Positions 7,104 through 9,341 of a stretch of DNA of 9,341 nucleotides are shown piece after piece. The stretch is taken from contig UQFE01000058.1 in the NCBI GenBank assembly GCA_900540255.1, positions 1 through 9,341 on the forward strand, given 5' to 3'. The DNA is from an uncultured Clostridium sp. Its GTDB lineage: Bacteria; Bacillota; Clostridia; Clostridiales; Clostridiaceae. Both the position numbers and the translations under genes were made by a program. The notes below the pieces were generated by a model that saw only the letters and a list, made by a program, of their open reading frames with translations, had not been told where the DNA came from and did no database searches. Numbering within the stretch: position 1 is the stretch's first letter; each line of letters opens with the position of its first letter.

Positions 7104-7112
7104 ATTATAGCA
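7104..7112 (-). promoter_or_regulatory. Extended -10 promoter of the peptide gene
   Basis: On the minus strand TGCTATAAT is a perfect extended -10 element. There is no recognisable -35, which extended -10 promoters can lack. Transcription would start near 7097, leaving about 16 bases before the peptide ATG. It lies between the PRPP synthetase homologue and the peptide, so the peptide unit can be transcribed on its own. Confidence 0.65.
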
Positions 7113-7159
7113 TATATAAATTAATATTAACTCATACATTTCTATAATATTTTATAGTT

Positions 7160-8251
7160 TTATTCTTCTATTAAGTCTCTTATAACTCTTGTTGCATCCA
7201 TATAAGAAGCAATTGATTTATCATAATTTAATTTATTAATTATCTTTGATAATAATTCAGACATATCAACGGCTTTATACCATTTTGCTGCATGTAATTC
7301 ATTTGAAATATATGTTAAATTAGTTGAATATACTCTTGTTATGATTCCATCTTCATAGAACTTATTAAATTTCTCTAAGCCTTCTGTAAAGAATGCAAAT
7401 GTAGTTGCCACATAAACATTTCTTACATTTCTTTCTTTTAACTCTAAGGCTATATCAAGAACTGATTCTCCTGATGCTATCATATCATCTACTATTAATA
7501 CATCTTTGCCTTCTACATCTCTTCCCATATACTCATGTTGAACAATTGGATTTTTTCCATTTACTATTCTTGAATGGTCTCTTCTCTTATAAAATAAACC
7601 TACATCAACACCTAAAACACTTGAATAATAAATTGCTCTATCCATTGCACCAGTATCTGGACTAATAACTATAAGCTTATCTTTATTTAATTCTAATGTA
7701 TTTTCATTTTTTATAAGTGACTTTACTATATCATATGTTGGATAAAAATTCTCAAAAGATAAAAGTGGAATTGCATTTTGTACGTTAGGATCATGCACAT
7801 CAAATGTTAATACTTCATGTACACCTAATCTTTCTAATTCTTGAAGTGCTAATGCACAATCTAACGATTCTCTACCTTTACGTCTATGTTGTCTTGATTC
7901 ATATAAAAGTGGCATTATTACTGTAATTTTTGCAGCCTTACCTCTTATTGCAGAAACTGTTCTTTTTATGTCTTGGAAATGTTCATCAGGTCCCTTATGA
8001 TTAATAAACCCAAACATTTTATATGTACAACTATAATTACCAATGTCACATAAAATATATATGTCTTTACCTCTAACACTCTCTGATATCTTAACTTTAC
8101 CTTCTCCGTTAGAAAATCTTATTTCATTAGTTGGTATTAAAAATGATTTATTTGTATTTCTCTTTTGTTGAATAAGCTTATCAACAGCTTCTCCAAGCTC
8201 CTTGCAACTTTCTAATGCAATTAATCCTAATTCATGTTTTAATTCTGACAT
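7160..8251 (-). CDS. Ribose-phosphate pyrophosphokinase family protein, divergent
   Basis: PRPP synthetases make phosphoribosyl pyrophosphate from ribose 5-phosphate and ATP for nucleotide, His and Trp synthesis. Family hallmarks here: FSNGEGKVKISESVRGKDIYIL (46-67), the catalytic loop region MPLLYESRQHRRKGRESLD (113-131), FDVHDP (150-155), SPDTGAMDRA (197-206) and the PRPP-binding loop VLIVDDMIASGESV (251-264). At 363 residues it is about 45 longer than the usual enzyme of some 315-320, with extra N-terminal sequence. Two motifs deviate: SRQHRRK replaces the usual ARQDRK, and DDMIASGES looks more like a phosphoribosyltransferase loop than the usual DDIIDTAGT. It may be a second, specialised PRPP synthetase of clostridia. 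The ATG at 8251 follows AAAAGGGGA. A candidate promoter and palindromes lie upstream. Confidence 0.85.
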   Translation of the reverse strand: MSELKHELGLIALESCKELGEAVDKLIQQKRNTNKSFLIPTNEIRFSNGEGKVKISESVRGKDIYILCDIGNYSCTYKMFGFINHKGPDEHFQDIKRTVSAIRGKAAKITVIMPLLYESRQHRRKGRESLDCALALQELERLGVHEVLTFDVHDPNVQNAIPLLSFENFYPTYDIVKSLIKNENTLELNKDKLIVISPDTGAMDRAIYYSSVLGVDVGLFYKRRDHSRIVNGKNPIVQHEYMGRDVEGKDVLIVDDMIASGESVLDIALELKERNVRNVYVATTFAFFTEGLEKFNKFYEDGIITRVYSTNLTYISNELHAAKWYKAVDMSELLSKIINKLNYDKSIASYMDATRVIRDLIEE

Positions 8252-8308
8252 AAAAAATTTCCCCTTTTCCTTTTTATTTAATCCCCTATCTTAAATATGG
8301 GTTGATGA

Positions 8309-8328
8309 TATATTAAATGTTTAATATA
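8309..8328. repeat. AT-rich palindrome upstream of the PRPP synthetase gene, copy 1
   Basis: TATATTAAA, two bases (TG), TTTAATATA: a perfect 9+2+9 inverted repeat about 60 bases before the gene. It shares the core TATTAAA-TTTAATA with the palindrome at 8356-8376. It could be an operator, or could arise by chance in such AT-rich DNA. Confidence 0.45.
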
Positions 8329-8355
8329 CACCATGATAAATCAAAAAATCATTTA

Positions 8356-8376
8356 AAATATTAAAATTTAATATTT
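8356..8376. repeat. AT-rich palindrome upstream of the PRPP synthetase gene, copy 2
   Basis: AAATATTAAA, one base, TTTAATATTT: a perfect 10+1+10 inverted repeat with the same core as the one at 8309-8328. It sits where transcription from the candidate promoter at 8384-8411 would begin, a typical repressor position. Confidence 0.45.
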
Positions 8377-8383
8377 ACATAAA

Positions 8384-8411
8384 TTTATAATCTTTCCTTT
8401 AATATCTACAA
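8384..8411 (-). promoter_or_regulatory. Candidate promoter of the PRPP synthetase homologue
   Basis: On the minus strand TTGTAG (8411-8406) and TATAAA (8389-8384) are 16 bases apart. Transcription would start near 8377 and give a 5' region of about 125 bases. It is the best match I found upstream of the gene, but not a strong one. Confidence 0.4.
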
Positions 8412-8605
8412 CTTCTAATCATTAATAGTATATACTAATAACGAATATTAATAAATAGTTATATTAAATTATTCTTTATTTTAGACTTTTTTGCTTATTT
8501 TTATTATAATTTATTATATTTAGTATTTCTATATTAAAATTTTACAAATATCCTATTATATATTTGTTTAAATTAATTGTTTATAATACTAAAAACTTTT
8601 TAAGA

Positions 8606-8627
8606 AAGGATATATTAAGGATATATT
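8606..8627 (+). repeat. 11-base tandem repeat at the ribosome binding site
   Basis: AAGGATATATT occurs twice in direct succession, immediately followed by the ATG of the methyltransferase. Each copy carries AAGGA; the second is correctly spaced (about 7 bases) for initiation at 8628, while the first is too far upstream. Confidence 0.8.
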
Positions 8628-9236
8628 ATGGAATACTCACATTACGAAAGATTATTTAACATTAAAACAACTGGAGAACAACAAGGCTTTTATGAATCTC
8701 ATCATTATAATAGATACGAAGCTACTTCTTACTTTGCATTAGAAACATTATTTAAAGAATATCCTCTTTCTTCTAATGATTGTATAGTTGACTTTGGCTG
8801 TGGAAAAGGACGACTTTCTTTTTACATAAATTATTACTATAATTGCAAAATAACAGGAATTGAAATGAATAATAATTATTTTGATATTTGCATTAATAAT
8901 AAAAAGAATTATTTAAAAAATTATAATAAAGAAAAGAATAAAATTGAATTTTTAAATATATTTGCAGAAGAATATAAAATTTCTAGTACTGATAACAAAT
9001 TTTATTTCTTTAATCCTTTTTCTGTTCAGTTATTCATGAAAGTAATTAATAACATACTTATATCACTAGAAAAATCTCCTCGTGATATAGATTTAATATT
9101 ATATTATCCATCTGATGAATACATATATTATTTAGAAAATTATACAGGCTTTTTATTATATAAAGAAATAGAACTACCTAACTTAAGTATAAATGATAAA
9201 AGACAAAAATTTTCAATATATAGGTTAACTGTTTAA
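8628..9236 (+). CDS. Class I SAM-dependent methyltransferase, substrate unknown
   Basis: A 202-residue soluble methyltransferase. Motif I is CIVDFGCGKGRLSFYI (52-67), the acidic residue that contacts the SAM ribose is in ITGIEMNN (75-82), and motif IV is FYFFNPFSVQLFMKV (125-139), where NPF resembles the NPP[YF] of amino-group methyltransferases. The N-terminal SHHYNRYEATSYFALETLF and the C-terminal DLILYYPSDEYIYYLE also fit an uncharacterised family that I recall as widespread in Bacillus and Clostridium; its substrate is not known to me. It is the only plus-strand gene here and is divergent from the PRPP synthetase homologue. AAGG precedes the ATG at 7-base spacing. Its codon use is very AT-rich, like the neighbours. 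The gene is complete and probably stands alone. Confidence 0.85.
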   Translation: MEYSHYERLFNIKTTGEQQGFYESHHYNRYEATSYFALETLFKEYPLSSNDCIVDFGCGKGRLSFYINYYYNCKITGIEMNNNYFDICINNKKNYLKNYNKEKNKIEFLNIFAEEYKISSTDNKFYFFNPFSVQLFMKVINNILISLEKSPRDIDLILYYPSDEYIYYLENYTGFLLYKEIELPNLSINDKRQKFSIYRLTV

Positions 9237-9310
9237 ACACAATTTATTACTTAAATTCTAATATTATTATTTTTAGATAAAAAAGTGGATGTCGCATTAA
9301 GAATAAATCC

Positions 9311-9340
9311 TACAATATATTGTATTAATTTTTATTTTTT
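9311..9340 (+). terminator. Weak possible terminator after the methyltransferase
   Basis: TACAATATATTGTA is a perfect palindrome followed by TTAATTTTTATTTTTT on the plus strand. It could fold as a short hairpin with a T-run, but it is AT-only in the loop and only 5 bp long, about 75 bases after the stop. Confidence 0.35.
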
Positions 9341-9341
9341 A

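Larger units (their letters stand above)
8252..8627. other. Divergent intergenic region with palindromes, no gene seen
   Basis: This 376-base stretch separates the minus-strand PRPP synthetase homologue from the plus-strand methyltransferase. It is extremely AT-rich and holds no coding sequence with a ribosome binding site that I can support. It contains perfect palindromes at 8309-8328, 8356-8376 and 8426-8437, a candidate minus-strand promoter at 8384-8411 and an 11-base tandem repeat before the plus-strand gene. A TATAAT at 8582-8587 may be the -10 of that gene, but no convincing -35 accompanies it. Confidence 0.7.

Noticed and set aside
7144..7159. CTATAA/TTATAG hairpin as a terminator of the PRPP synthetase gene
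   Set aside because: Only 6 A/T-rich base pairs and no T-run after it; read-through into the peptide unit remains possible.
7405..7665. Plus-strand open frame rich in Leu and His
   Set aside because: Antisense to the PRPP-binding part of the PRPP synthetase homologue; its composition is that of a reverse-strand shadow.
9284..9311. Stretch AAAAAAGTGGATGTCGCATT as the end of an insertion sequence
   Set aside because: It stands out slightly in base composition, but no inverted partner, target duplication or transposase is visible before the window ends.

Overview
The window is AT-rich, with Clostridium-type codon use, strong AGGAGG-like ribosome binding sites and protein sequences typical of Clostridium sensu stricto or close relatives; the species cannot be fixed from this sequence alone. 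Ten intact protein genes, one peptide gene of 54 codons and one gene remnant can be supported. All lie on the minus strand except the last gene, so the transcriptional order runs from high to low coordinates. No tRNA, rRNA, CRISPR array or intact mobile element is visible.

Low end (1-1450): the translation operon infC-rpmI-rplT (IF3, L35, L20), with a perfect-consensus promoter, a structured L20-type leader with an intrinsic attenuator, a probable non-canonical AUC start for infC, and a terminator after rplT. Middle (1453-4482): a Trm11-like RNA/DNA methyltransferase, a stand-alone GltD-like FAD/NAD(P)H/Fe-S oxidoreductase, an unrecognised 190-residue protein, and a frameshifted, truncated remnant that resembles the start of a YdcF/DUF218 protein. 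Then comes acetate kinase (4645-5838) without pta beside it, bracketed by a perfect 12-bp hairpin just upstream of its ribosome binding site and a long hairpin just after its stop codon.

High end (5950-9341): a compact unit with its own extended -10 promoter and a strong terminator encodes a 54-residue peptide ending in a glycine-rich tail (GLGSGAGGYGLNLI), followed 21 bases later by a 288-residue protein with a DTD motif that looks like a GT-A type glycosyltransferase (DUF6734-like). This resembles a small precursor-plus-modifier system and is the most interesting item in the window. Upstream of it lies a divergent PRPP synthetase homologue. A 376-base intergenic region with several AT-rich palindromes separates that gene from a plus-strand class I SAM-dependent methyltransferase.

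The housekeeping parts concern translation (IF3/L35/L20), acetate/ATP metabolism (AckA) and possibly PRPP supply. The peptide-glycosyltransferase pair and the YdcF remnant look accessory.
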